Shown piece by piece: positions 18,533-27,170 of a stretch of 64,000 nucleotides of DNA. How positions within the stretch are numbered: position 1 is the first letter of the stretch; every line of letters starts with the position of its first letter. Both the position numbers and the translations under genes were made by a program. Under the pieces are notes generated by a model. The model was not told the DNA's origin. It ran no database searches and saw nothing but the letters and a program-made list of their open reading frames with translations. This stretch comes from Arenimonas sp. (GTDB lineage: Bacteria; Pseudomonadota; Alphaproteobacteria; Rhizobiales; Rhizobiaceae). The stretch lies in assembly GCA_019459145.1 (NCBI GenBank), contig JAIBEK010000018.1:124001-188000 (forward strand), written 5' to 3'.

Positions 18533-19990
18533 TCAGTTCTGTGCGCCGACCATCGAGGTCAGCACCTGGCTCGCCACCTTCAAACGCTGGCGCACGACCG
18601 AGCGGCCGAGCAGCGCCATCGAGTCGAACAGCGGCAGCGAACGCGACGAGCCGGACATGGCGACGAACAGCGGCGGGGTGACGACGCGCAGCTTCTTGCC
18701 GAGGCGGTCGGCGATGTCGCGCAGTTCCTGCTCGATCGTCTCGACATTCCATTCGAGGATCTTCTCGAGGTCGAAGGCGACCGTGTTGACGATTTCCAGC
18801 GTCTCGGCCGGCGAGGTCTTGAGGCCGGCAAACGAGGCGGGCGTCAGGCCGACGTCGTTGGCGAGCAGAAAGCCGGAAAGCTGCGGCAGTTCGCCGAGCT
18901 TGGAAATGCGGCTCTGCGCGAGCTTCAGGCCTTCGGTCAGACGATCGTTCTCCGAAGCCCATTCGAACACGCGGGCGAGGAACTCGTCCGGCATCAGCTT
19001 TTCGCGCATCCAGCGGCCGTTCAGCCAGTCGAGCTTCTGCACGTCGAAGATCGCGCCGGCCTTGGACAGGTTGTCGGGGTCGAATTTCTCCGCCAGTTCT
19101 TCCATCGTCAGAAGCTCTTCGCCTTCGGCGATCTGGATGAAGAACAGGCCGAGGAAGTTCATCAGCGCTTCCGGCAGGTAGCCGAGCGCCGAATAATAGG
19201 AGATCGAGGTCGGGTTCTTGCGCTTCGACAGTTTCGACTTGTCGGCATTGCGCATCAGCGACAGGTGCATGAACTTCGGCGGTTCGAGGCCGAGATACCT
19301 GTAGATCAGGATGTGCTTCGGCACGGATGCCAGCCATTCCTCACCGCGCGCGACATGGGTGATCCGCATCAAGTGGTCGTCAACGACGTTCGCCATGTGA
19401 TAGGTCGGCATCCCGTCGGCCTTCAAGAGGACCTGCATATCGACCGCGTCCCATGGAATCGAGACGTCGCCATAGACGCCGTCATGGAAATCGCAGGAGC
19501 CCTCGGTCGGGATCTTCATGCGCACGACGGAGGGTTCGCCCTCTTCCATGCGCTCGGTGACTTCCTCGGCCGTGAGGTTGAGGCAGTGGCCGTCATATTT
19601 CGGCGGCAGGCCCTTGGCGCGCTGGGCGTCGCGCATCATTTCCAGGCGCTCAGGCGTGCAGAAGCAGCGGAAGGCATGGCCGTCGCGTACCATCTGCTCA
19701 ACGAAGGGACGGTAGATGTCCTTGCGTTCCGACTGGCGATAGGGACCGTAGGAGCCGCCGATATCGGGGCCTTCCGACCAGGTGAGGCCGGTCCATTTCA
19801 GCGCGTCGAGCACTTTCTGTTCGAATTCCGGGGTCGAGCGGGTGGCGTCGGTGTCCTCGATGCGCAGGATGAACTCGCCGCCCATCTTCTTGGCGAAGAG
19901 ATAGTTGAACAGGGCGATATAGACGGTGCCGACATGCGGCTCGCCGGTCGGGGAGGGTGCGATGCGGACGCGGACGCCGGAAGTGCTCAT
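18533..19990 (-). CDS. gltX: Glutamyl-tRNA synthetase
   Basis: 485 aa class I synthetase. The HIGH-type motif appears as APSPTGEPHVGT (about residues 11-22) and the KMSKS-type motif as DKSKLSKRK in the middle. The C-terminal anticodon-binding part is of normal length. It charges tRNA-Glu. Rhizobia often carry two gltX paralogues, one possibly also charging tRNA-Gln for transamidation, and I cannot tell which type this is without comparison. Confidence 0.94.
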   Translation of the reverse strand: MSTSGVRVRIAPSPTGEPHVGTVYIALFNYLFAKKMGGEFILRIEDTDATRSTPEFEQKVLDALKWTGLTWSEGPDIGGSYGPYRQSERKDIYRPFVEQMVRDGHAFRCFCTPERLEMMRDAQRAKGLPPKYDGHCLNLTAEEVTERMEEGEPSVVRMKIPTEGSCDFHDGVYGDVSIPWDAVDMQVLLKADGMPTYHMANVVDDHLMRITHVARGEEWLASVPKHILIYRYLGLEPPKFMHLSLMRNADKSKLSKRKNPTSISYYSALGYLPEALMNFLGLFFIQIAEGEELLTMEELAEKFDPDNLSKAGAIFDVQKLDWLNGRWMREKLMPDEFLARVFEWASENDRLTEGLKLAQSRISKLGELPQLSGFLLANDVGLTPASFAGLKTSPAETLEIVNTVAFDLEKILEWNVETIEQELRDIADRLGKKLRVVTPPLFVAMSGSSRSLPLFDSMALLGRSVVRQRLKVASQVLTSMVGAQN

Positions 19991-20399
19991 GGACTCTTGC
20001 TCGTGGTAGCGTGCGGGGTGATCGCGCGGATGCCGCGGGATCAGCGAAAAAATGGAAAACGATCGGGTGGAAAGACGGGAAAAGGCCTGATATGCGCGCC
20101 GATCCTGTCAATTCCGCCGGCTGGCCTTAGGCCATATTCAGCCGCGGGCGTCAAGGAAAACTGCGGGCGCGGGCGGCATGGCAGCCGTGCTCGAACGCAG
20201 CTTCGCAGAAATTCTCCGGCCTGTGGAACCAAACGCGGTGGGCGGCGTTTTATTGCCAGAACGAGGGTCGTGCCAACCGGACGCGACGGGAATTGGGGAA
20301 TACGGTGATTTTTCCGGTTTCTCTCCGTAGCCAACGAAACGGCAGACGAGCCCCTTACCCGTCCGACCCGCGTTCATTCCCAGTCCCCCGCCCCAAGGA
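19991..20399. other. Long intergenic region upstream of gltX
   Basis: No coding frame with convincing composition is visible, and no tRNA cloverleaf could be made out by eye. The part near 19991 must hold the gltX promoter on the minus strand. The part from about 20280 to 20399 ends in a plus-strand terminator (20400-20434), which suggests an unannotated plus-strand transcript. Confidence 0.5.
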
Positions 20400-20434
20400 A
20401 AGCCTGCATCCCGCCGATGCGGGCTTTTCTGTTT
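20400..20434 (+). terminator. Plus-strand rho-independent terminator without an annotated gene
   Basis: AAGCCTGCATC pairs with GATGCGGGCTT (one G-T wobble) around the loop CCGCC, followed by TTTTCTGTTTGT. No plus-strand gene ends nearby; the preceding plus-strand coding sequence ends at 16629. The weaker minus-strand T-run leaves open a role as a second terminator for the permease gene. Confidence 0.7.
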
Positions 20435-20472
20435 GTCTTGCGCCCTTGCAATCCGCCTGCCGAAACGAAAGA

Positions 20473-20495
20473 CGGCCCGGTGTGAGACCGGGCCG
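20473..20495 (-). terminator. Terminator of the SLC13-type permease gene
   Basis: GGCCCGGT and ACCGGGCC form an eight-base stem with a five-base loop. On the minus strand it is followed by GTCTTTCGTTT. It lies 30 bases beyond the permease stop. Confidence 0.8.
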
Positions 20496-20524
20496 GACAT
20501 TTCGCAGGCACAGCGCGACGGCGG

Positions 20525-22300
20525 CTACTGTACGGGCCAGACCATCAGCAGCATGGGAATCGACACCAAGACGATGATGATCGACAGCGGCAGGCCGAGG
20601 CGTGGATAGTCGCTGAAGCGATAGCCGCCCGGACCCATGACCAGCGTGTTGCACTGGTGCCCGATCGGGGTGAGGAAGTCGGACCCGGCGCCGATAGCCA
20701 CCGCCATCAGGAAGGCGTCCGGCTTGTAGCCGAGGCCTGCGGCGAAGCTTACGGCGATCGGCGCCATGACCAGCACGGTCGCTGCATTGTTGAGGAACGG
20801 CGTGACCGCCATGGCGGTGACCAGGATGAGGGCGAGCGCGCCATAGGCGGGCAGCCCGTCCGCCGCCGCCCCGAGCCAGCCGGCGATCAGTTCACTGGCG
20901 CCGGTGCTGCGCAACGTGTCGCTGACCGGGATGAGGGCGGCGAGCATGACGAGGATCGGCCCGTCCACGGCGCGGTAGATTTCGCTGAGCGGAATGACCT
21001 TGAGGATGACCATGGCCAGCGCTGCGGCAAAGAAGGCGACCGCGACCGGGGCAAGACCAAGAGCGGTGGCGCCCATGGCGGCAACAAGGATGCCCAATGG
21101 CACGATGGCGCTGCGGCTGGTGCCGAGCAGGATCTCGCGTTCGGCCAGCGGCAGGCAGCCGAGTTCCAGCAGCAGGCCGGGCAAGGCTTGTCTTTGTCCC
21201 TGGAGAACGACCACGTCGCCGGGCCGCAATGTCAGTTCGCCGAGACGTTCGCGGATCCGCTTGCCCTTGCGGCTGACGGCCAGGAGATTGACGCCGTAGG
21301 TGTTGTAGAGCGACAGTTCGCGGGCCGAGAGGCCGATCAGCGCGGAATCGCGGCTGACCACCGCCTCGATCGCGGCGATCTCGCCGCTGGGCTTGGTCTC
21401 GCCTTCTCCGATCGGCTTGCCCGAGAGGGACAGCTTGGCCTGGGAGACGATCCGGTCCAGGGGTTCGGAGGCGCCTTCGAGCAGCAGGGCGTCGTTCTCT
21501 TTCAGGATGATGTCGGGGAAGGGGGAAATACGGGTGTGGCCGCGCAGGATAGCGGTGGCGATCACTTCGCCCGGCGCGATCGACAGAAGCTGGTTGAGCG
21601 ATTTTCCGAGGAAGGACGATTGCTTGCCGACGGTCGCCTCGGTGGCGAAGGTCGAGTTCTCCAGCGCTTCTTGAATCGAGGGGGTTTGGTTCTCGCGCCT
21701 CGGCACCAGCCAGTAGAAGAACATCAGGAAGATGGTGCCGGCGACTGCGAGCGTCGCGCCGACCGGGGTGAAGTCGAACATGGTGAAGGCTTCGCCGGTG
21801 ATCTCGGCGCGCAGGCGCGAGACGACGATGTTCGGCGAGGTGCCGATCTGCGTCATCAGGCCGCCGAGCAGGGCGCCGAAGGCCATCGGCATCAGGAAGG
21901 CCGAGGCCGGCGTGCCGGAACGGCGGGCGAACTGGAAGGCGACGGGCATCATGATCGCCAGCGCGCCGATGTTCTTGATGAAGGCCGACAGCAAGGTGAC
22001 GCTGACGACGAGCAGCAGCATCTGGCCGCGGATCGAGGTGAGCGAGGGGAAGAATTTCTTGATGCCGAGATCGACGATGCCGGAGCGCGCAACCCCGGCA
22101 CTGACCACCAGGGCGCTGCCGACGATGATGACGATATCGTCGCTAAAGCCGGAGAAGGCCTTTTCGGCGGGAACGAGGCCGAGGGCGACGGCGACGATCA
22201 GGGTGACACAGGCAACCACGTCATAGCGCAGACGGTCCCAGAGAAAGGCGGCCATCATCGCGCCTATGACAGCGAAGGCAAGGATTTGCTCGGTGGTCAT
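20525..22300 (-). CDS. SLC13/DASS-type permease with two TrkA-C (RCK_C) domains
   Basis: About 591 aa from the ATG at 22300 (MTTEQILAFAVIGAMM); the frame upstream overlaps noncoding sequence. Two hydrophobic halves, each with a re-entrant-type motif (MTQIGTSPNIVVSRLR near residue 150, and FLNNAATVLVMAPIA plus DFLTPIGHQCNTLVMGPGG in the second half), flank two soluble RCK_C domains at about residues 205-375. This architecture belongs to sodium-coupled sulfate or dicarboxylate carriers; sulfate or another anion is likely but unproven. It is a single-gene unit with its own terminator. Confidence 0.85.
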   Translation of the reverse strand: MTTEQILAFAVIGAMMAAFLWDRLRYDVVACVTLIVAVALGLVPAEKAFSGFSDDIVIIVGSALVVSAGVARSGIVDLGIKKFFPSLTSIRGQMLLLVVSVTLLSAFIKNIGALAIMMPVAFQFARRSGTPASAFLMPMAFGALLGGLMTQIGTSPNIVVSRLRAEITGEAFTMFDFTPVGATLAVAGTIFLMFFYWLVPRRENQTPSIQEALENSTFATEATVGKQSSFLGKSLNQLLSIAPGEVIATAILRGHTRISPFPDIILKENDALLLEGASEPLDRIVSQAKLSLSGKPIGEGETKPSGEIAAIEAVVSRDSALIGLSARELSLYNTYGVNLLAVSRKGKRIRERLGELTLRPGDVVVLQGQRQALPGLLLELGCLPLAEREILLGTSRSAIVPLGILVAAMGATALGLAPVAVAFFAAALAMVILKVIPLSEIYRAVDGPILVMLAALIPVSDTLRSTGASELIAGWLGAAADGLPAYGALALILVTAMAVTPFLNNAATVLVMAPIAVSFAAGLGYKPDAFLMAVAIGAGSDFLTPIGHQCNTLVMGPGGYRFSDYPRLGLPLSIIIVLVSIPMLLMVWPVQ

Positions 22301-22396
22301 GGGACTCCGGATATGTTGTGTCGAGAGAATATACAGGGCAGGTCGCGCTATCAATGCCGGCTGTAACGGCTTTGTTCCTCGCGCCCGTAGCCCTGG

Positions 22397-22430
22397 CAAA
22401 AAATGCGGCCCGCGCCGAGGTCGCGGGCCG
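22397..22430 (-). terminator. Terminator of the terC gene
   Basis: GGCCCGCG/CGCGGGCC stem with a seven-base loop, followed on the minus strand by GCATTTTTTG. It sits 37 bases past the stop of the TerC-family gene. Confidence 0.9.
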
Positions 22431-22466
22431 GCATCATGACGTGAAGGGAAGCCGCAGGCGGTCCGT

Positions 22467-23225
22467 TCAGTGCAGCTTGACCTTGGCCGCCCTTTCGGCC
22501 TGGCGCTTGCGTCGCGCGAACATGTTGAGCACCTCGACCAGGCCCGAGAAGGCCATGGCGGCGTAGATGTACCCCTTCGGAACATGGAAGCCCATGCCTT
22601 CGGCGATCAGGGTGGTGCCGATCATCAACAGGAAGCCGAGCGCCAGCATGACGATGGTCGGGTTCTTCTCGATGAAGTTGGCAAGCGGAGTGGCCGCGAC
22701 CAGCATGACCGCGACGGCGACGATCACGGCGACGACCATGATCGGCAGATGCGGGGTCATGCCGACGGCGGTGATGATGCTGTCGACCGAGAAGACCAGG
22801 TCGAGCAGCAGGATCTGGCCGATGGCGGCGGCGAAGGTTTGCGTCGCGGAGGAGGCGATGAAGTCCTCCTCTTGGTCGATGGGATCCACGTTGTGGTGGA
22901 TTTCCTTCGTTGCCTTCCACACCAGGAACAGGCCGCCGGCGATCAGGATGAGATCCTTCCACGAGAAGCCGTGCCCGAAGGCCTCGAAGATCGGCGTGGT
23001 CAGCTTGACGATCCAGGCCACGGTGCCCAGCAGTGCCAGACGCAGGACAAGGGCCAGGCCGATGCCGATCCGGCGTGCCCTTTCGCGCTGGTCGGCCGGA
23101 AGCTTGTTGGTCAGGATTGAAATGAAGACGAGGTTGTCGATGCCGAGGACGACTTCCATGACCACGAGCGTGATCAGAGCGATCCAGGCGGCGGGATCCT
23201 GAAGGAGAACGAGGATTTCCTGCAT
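22467..23225 (-). CDS. TerC-family integral membrane protein
   Basis: About 252 aa from the ATG at 23225 ([11 protein letters not shown]) with GGAAG upstream. Seven or so transmembrane segments carry acidic motifs typical of TerC ([14 protein letters not shown] near residue 25 and [14 protein letters not shown] near 140), thought to bind metal ions. Family members have been linked to tellurite resistance and, in Bacillus and E. coli, to manganese efflux. I saw no yybP-ykoY riboswitch upstream. It is monocistronic, with a strong terminator. Confidence 0.88.
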   Translation of the reverse strand: MQEILVLLQDPAAWIALITLVVMEVVLGIDNLVFISILTNKLPADQRERARRIGIGLALVLRLALLGTVAWIVKLTTPIFEAFGHGFSWKDLILIAGGLFLVWKATKEIHHNVDPIDQEEDFIASSATQTFAAAIGQILLLDLVFSVDSIITAVGMTPHLPIMVVAVIVAVAVMLVAATPLANFIEKNPTIVMLALGFLLMIGTTLIAEGMGFHVPKGYIYAAMAFSGLVEVLNMFARRKRQAERAAKVKLH

Positions 23226-23331
23226 TTTTTTCTTCCGGTTTGCGAGGGAGGGCAATGCAACAAATGGAGCAAGGCCGGCTCAAGGGCAATAGCGGTCAGA
23301 AACGCGCGAGAAAAAAGAGTGTTCCAGCCTG

Positions 23332-24033
23332 TCAGCGTGGCCTTGGGCAGCTTTCGGTGCCATAGGCGCACAGAAAGACGCGGACCGCGCTGTCGATCAC
23401 GCGGTCGCGGTCTTCGCGTGACGGCGCCTGCGGCATCTCGCCGAACAGGCGTTGCTTGAAGAACGTCCCCGTCGCCAGATCGATGAACTGGCGGGCGGCA
23501 AGGTCGGGGTCCTCGGTGCTGAGTGCGCCCTGGTCGACCTGGCGGCGGATGAAGGCCTCCAGCACGCTGCGGGCATTGGACGGGGCATTCGACAGGAACC
23601 GGTGACAAAGGCCGGGCATGCGGTCGACGACGCCGAGCAAGGTGCGCATGGCGGGGATCATGTCTGTCTCGATGATCTGGCGAACGAAGGCGTCGGCGAA
23701 GCGGCGCAGCCCCTCCTCGGTGTCGTGGCTGTCGGCGAGGATGTCGCGCAGGGCTTCGGTGAACAGGCCCTTTTCCCGTTCGATCAGCGCGACGAACAGG
23801 TCTTCCTTGCTCTGGAAATAGACGTAGATCGTCCCCTTCGAGACGCCGGCTTCACGGGTCACGTCATTCATGCTGGCGGCGTCGAAGCCCATCTTCATGA
23901 AGACCTGTTTGGCGCCGTCCAGAATCTGGCCGCGCTTGACCGGGTCTTCACCGGCGGGGAAGCGGCTGGGTACGACCGGGTAGGCGAACTCGGCTGTCAC
24001 GGTCTCCTGACTATTTCTGGGCGGGCGGGTCAT
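23332..24033 (-). CDS. TetR-family regulator of the adjacent efflux genes
   Basis: About 233 aa from the ATG at 24033 (MTRPPRNSQETVTAEFAYP); an ATG at 24057 is the alternative. After a 35-residue lead the helix-turn-helix is clear (ILDGAKQVFMKMGFDAASMNDVTREAGVSKGTIYVYF). The C-terminal domain matches the AefR type of TetR regulators. It is divergent from emrA, with a 27-bp near-palindrome between them, so it probably represses the pump and possibly itself. Confidence 0.9.
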   Translation of the reverse strand: MTRPPRNSQETVTAEFAYPVVPSRFPAGEDPVKRGQILDGAKQVFMKMGFDAASMNDVTREAGVSKGTIYVYFQSKEDLFVALIEREKGLFTEALRDILADSHDTEEGLRRFADAFVRQIIETDMIPAMRTLLGVVDRMPGLCHRFLSNAPSNARSVLEAFIRRQVDQGALSTEDPDLAARQFIDLATGTFFKQRLFGEMPQAPSREDRDRVIDSAVRVFLCAYGTESCPRPR

Positions 24034-24122
24034 GGGCCTTCCAAATATTAACTGCATTTGAGCCAGAAAGGAAAAGCTTGGCTTTCTGCGTCTTGATATG
24101 TGGTAGAAAAGCCTCTATGTCA

Positions 24123-24149
24123 AATCGAACCGAACGGTTCAGTTCGATT
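24123..24149. promoter_or_regulatory. 27-bp palindromic operator, probable TetR site
   Basis: The 27-bp stretch AATCGAAC-CGAACGGTTCA-GTTCGATT is a near-perfect palindrome with two mismatched pairs. It lies 29 bases before the emrA ATG and 89 bases before the tetR start. Position and symmetry fit a TetR-family operator. Confidence 0.8.
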
Positions 24150-24178
24150 GCCTTCCATTGCCAGCGAATGGTTTGAAC

Positions 24179-25390
24179 ATGTCACTATCCCAAAGGACGG
24201 GTGCCGTCCGCTCCGCCCAGGCTGCCGAAGCGCAGCCCGCCGACAACGAGGTTGCCGTTCTAGAGGCGCATCCCGGCGCCGCTGCGGACCACAAAGCTGC
24301 CCCGGCCACTGCGGCGGAACCCGTCGCCCCCAAGAAGCGCCGCGGCCTCGTGCTGCCGGTCATCCTTGCCGCCCTGGTCGCCGGTGCCGCCTGGTACGGG
24401 TATGGCTGGTGGACCGAGGGCCGGTTCATGGTCTCGACCGAAGACGCCTATATCGAAGGCGACATCGCGATCATCTCGCCCAAGGTCTCCGGCTATGTGA
24501 AATCGGTGGAGGTCAGCGGCAACCAGCGCGTCAAGGCCGGCGATCCGCTGGTGACGCTCGACGACGGCGATTATCGCATTGCCGCCGAGCAGGCAGAGGC
24601 GCAGATCGCCGTGCAGCGGCTGACGCTCGAGCGCATCGACGCGCAGATCAGGGGCGGGGATGCCGCGCTGGCCCAGGCCGTGGCCCAGAAGCAGTCCGCG
24701 CAGGCGACGCTCGGCCTCGCCGGACTTTCCCTCAAGCGCGTCAGCGGCCTGCAGGAGCAGAAGGTGGTGTCCACCGCCGATCTCGACAGCGCCAAAACGC
24801 AACTCGAGCAGGCCCGGGCGAGCCTTGCCGCCGCCGACGCCAATATCGCCGCGGCGGAAGCCAGCATCGCCGTGCTCAAGGCGCAGCGCGCCGAGGCCGA
24901 TGCCGGCATGCGTTCTGCCGAGCTGGCGCTCGAAAAGGCCGAGCGCGATCTCGCCTTTACGGTGCTGAAGGCACCCTATGACGGGATCGTCGGCAATCTC
25001 TCCGTCCAGGCCGGCGACCTCGTCTCGGTCGGCAAGCGTCTGGCGGCACTGGTTCCGGTCGATCAGCTCTACATCGAGGCGAATTTCAAGGAAACGCAGA
25101 TCGCCGACCTGGTCCCCGGCTCCAAGGTCGCCATCCATGTCGACGCCTATGATGACGAGACGATCGAGGGGACCGTGACATCGATCGCGCCGGCCTCCGG
25201 TTCGGTCTTTTCCATGCTGCCAGCGGAAAACGCCACGGGCAATTTCACCAAGGTCGTGCAGCGCGTTCCCGTCCGTATCGAATTCCCCAAGGACGTGCTC
25301 GAGGCTGGCCACCTGCGCGCCGGCTTGAGCGTCGTCGTCGATGTCGATACCCGCACCGCGCCGCAGGGTGCGGCGCTCGCGGCCAACTGA
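24179..25390 (+). CDS. emrA: EmrA-type efflux membrane fusion protein
   Basis: About 403 aa from the ATG at 24179 (MSLSQRTGAVRSA). A cytoplasmic leader of about 55 residues precedes one transmembrane segment (GLVLPVILAALVAGAAWYGYGWW). After that come the barrel/lipoyl half-motif STEDAYIEGDIAIISPKVSGYVKSVEV, an Ala-rich coiled coil (about 125-265) and the second half-motif LKAPYDGIVGNLSVQAGDLVSVG. It spans the periplasm as the adaptor for the MFS pump encoded 25 bp downstream. Confidence 0.92.
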   Translation: MSLSQRTGAVRSAQAAEAQPADNEVAVLEAHPGAAADHKAAPATAAEPVAPKKRRGLVLPVILAALVAGAAWYGYGWWTEGRFMVSTEDAYIEGDIAIISPKVSGYVKSVEVSGNQRVKAGDPLVTLDDGDYRIAAEQAEAQIAVQRLTLERIDAQIRGGDAALAQAVAQKQSAQATLGLAGLSLKRVSGLQEQKVVSTADLDSAKTQLEQARASLAAADANIAAAEASIAVLKAQRAEADAGMRSAELALEKAERDLAFTVLKAPYDGIVGNLSVQAGDLVSVGKRLAALVPVDQLYIEANFKETQIADLVPGSKVAIHVDAYDDETIEGTVTSIAPASGSVFSMLPAENATGNFTKVVQRVPVRIEFPKDVLEAGHLRAGLSVVVDVDTRTAPQGAALAAN

Positions 25391-25414
25391 CGCGATCCTG
25401 CAAGGAAAAGCACG

Positions 25415-27004
25415 ATGGCCGAATCCGCAACGACGGTGGCAGGCGCGATCCCGCTGCCGGGTGCCGAGGAGCGCATGGACCCGAAGCGGCTCATCGCCTT
25501 CTTCGCGATGGTGTTCGGCATGTTCATGTCGATCCTCGACATCCAGATCGTGTCGGCCTCGCTCGCCGAGATCCAGGCCGGCCTTGGCGCCGGGTCGGAT
25601 GAAATCGCCTGGGTGCAGACCTCCTATCTGATCGCCGAAGTGATCATGATCCCGTTGTCGGGCGCGCTGGCGCGCATCGTCTCGACGCGCATCCTGTTCT
25701 CCTTCTCCGCCGCCGGCTTCACCCTTGCCAGCGCGCTGGCCGCGACCGCGACCAATATCGACCAGATGATCGTCTACCGGGCGATCCAGGGCTTCATCGG
25801 CGGCGGCATGATCCCCTCGGTGTTCGCCGCAGCCTTCACCATCTTCCCGCCGTCCAAGCGCAACATCGTCTCGCCTATCGTCGGTCTGGTGGCGACGCTC
25901 GCGCCGACCATCGGACCGACCATCGGCGGCTATATCAGCCACGCCATGTCCTGGCACTGGCTGTTCCTGATCAACGTCATCCCCGGCATCATCGTCACCG
26001 CGGTGACCTTCAGCCTGATCGATTTCGACAAGCCCGACTTCAAGCTGTTCAAGAAGTTCGACTGGTGGGGCCTGTTCTGGATGGCGCTGTTCCTCGGCAT
26101 GATGGAATTCGTGCTGGAGGAGGGCAACAACAAGGACTGGTTCAACGACGAGCATATCGTCATGGGTACGGTGGTCATGGTGATCGGCGGCTTCTTCTTC
26201 TTTCACCGGGTGTTCCGGGTGGATTTCCCGGTCGTCGACCTGCGCGCCTTTGCCAATCGCAACTTCGCTTTCGGCTCGCTGTTTTCCTTCGTCATGGGGG
26301 TGGGGCTCTATGGGCTCACCTATCTCTATCCGGTCTATCTCGGCCGCATCCGCGGCTATGACTCGATGATGATCGGCGAGACCATGTTCGTTTCGGGTGC
26401 CGCGATGTTTCTCACCGCGCCGGTCGCCGGTGCGCTTTCGAGCAAGCTCGATCCGCGCGTGATGATGATGATCGGCTTTGCCGGCTTTGCCGCCGGCACC
26501 TACAGCATGACCTTCATGACTGCGGACTGGGATTTCTATGAACTGCTCGTGCCGCAGATCCTGCGCGGCTGTTCGCTGATGCTGTGCATGGTGCCGATCA
26601 ACAATATCGCGCTCGGTACGCTGCCGCCGGACCGGATGAAGAACGCGTCGGGCCTGTTCAACCTGACCCGCAATCTCGGCGGCGCGGTCGGCCTTGCGGT
26701 GATCAACACCATGCTGACCCAACGCTCGGACGAGCATTATGGTCGGCTTGCCGAACAGGCCCATTGGGGCAATCCGGCCGCCCTCGACTGGCTGGCGAGC
26801 GTCGGCGCCAACTACGACGCCTACGGCCTCGACGGCACGGCGGTGGCGCTGAGGAAACTCTCGGGCGTGATTACCCAACAGTCCTGGATGCTGTCCTTCA
26901 TCGACGTGTTCATGGGGCTGACCGTGCTGTTCTTCGGGCTGGTCTTCCTCGCGCTTCTGATCAAGAAGCCGAGTGCGGCCCCGCCGCCCGGAGCCGGACA
27001 CTGA
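25415..27004 (+). CDS. emrB: EmrB/QacA-family drug efflux MFS transporter
   Basis: 529 aa DHA2-family antiporter with about 14 transmembrane segments. The ATG at 25415 follows AAGGAAAAG. The first helix contains the family motif FMSILDIQIVSASLAEIQ, and PTIGPTIGGYISHAMSWHWLFLINVIPG is motif C. With EmrA and an outer-membrane channel encoded elsewhere it would expel hydrophobic toxicants. It is co-transcribed with emrA under the TetR regulator. Confidence 0.93.
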   Translation: MAESATTVAGAIPLPGAEERMDPKRLIAFFAMVFGMFMSILDIQIVSASLAEIQAGLGAGSDEIAWVQTSYLIAEVIMIPLSGALARIVSTRILFSFSAAGFTLASALAATATNIDQMIVYRAIQGFIGGGMIPSVFAAAFTIFPPSKRNIVSPIVGLVATLAPTIGPTIGGYISHAMSWHWLFLINVIPGIIVTAVTFSLIDFDKPDFKLFKKFDWWGLFWMALFLGMMEFVLEEGNNKDWFNDEHIVMGTVVMVIGGFFFFHRVFRVDFPVVDLRAFANRNFAFGSLFSFVMGVGLYGLTYLYPVYLGRIRGYDSMMIGETMFVSGAAMFLTAPVAGALSSKLDPRVMMMIGFAGFAAGTYSMTFMTADWDFYELLVPQILRGCSLMLCMVPINNIALGTLPPDRMKNASGLFNLTRNLGGAVGLAVINTMLTQRSDEHYGRLAEQAHWGNPAALDWLASVGANYDAYGLDGTAVALRKLSGVITQQSWMLSFIDVFMGLTVLFFGLVFLALLIKKPSAAPPPGAGH

Positions 27005-27107
27005 GCCACGGCTCGGGCCTCAATCCCTTTTCATTAATCCACCGCGGCGCCGAGGACCGTTTCCCCTTCAGGGAGACGGTCCTTCTCTTTTGAACAGGTA
27101 GTGATGT

Positions 27108-27139
27108 ACGTACCTCAAAAAATGATTTACGGACCTCAA
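27108..27139. promoter_or_regulatory. Tandem 12-bp direct repeat upstream of the xyl regulator
   Basis: TACGTACCTCAA (27108-27119) and TACGGACCTCAA (27128-27139) are repeated with a 20-bp period, two helical turns, 32 bases before the LacI-type start. Binding by a regulator or overlap with the promoter is likely. No palindrome of the classical LacI kind is visible. Confidence 0.5.
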
Positions 27140-27170
27140 GGGCTGCGCTAATACTGCACTCGGAGGAAAC

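Noticed and set aside
20100..20400. Possible tRNA ahead of the terminator, because GTTCATTCCCAGTC recalls a T-arm
   Set aside because: No matching acceptor stem or anticodon arm could be drawn; the T-loop consensus is not met.
20657..22366. Plus-strand open frame of 569 codons over the SLC13-type gene
   Set aside because: Highly charged shadow composition; the minus-strand frame encodes a complete transporter.
23226..23331. yybP-ykoY manganese riboswitch before the TerC gene
   Set aside because: The region is short and none of the conserved riboswitch segments could be recognised.
24260..27001. Minus-strand open frame of 913 codons across emrA and emrB
   Set aside because: Rich in Arg, His, Gly and Asp with no recognisable domain; it mirrors two well-supported plus-strand genes.
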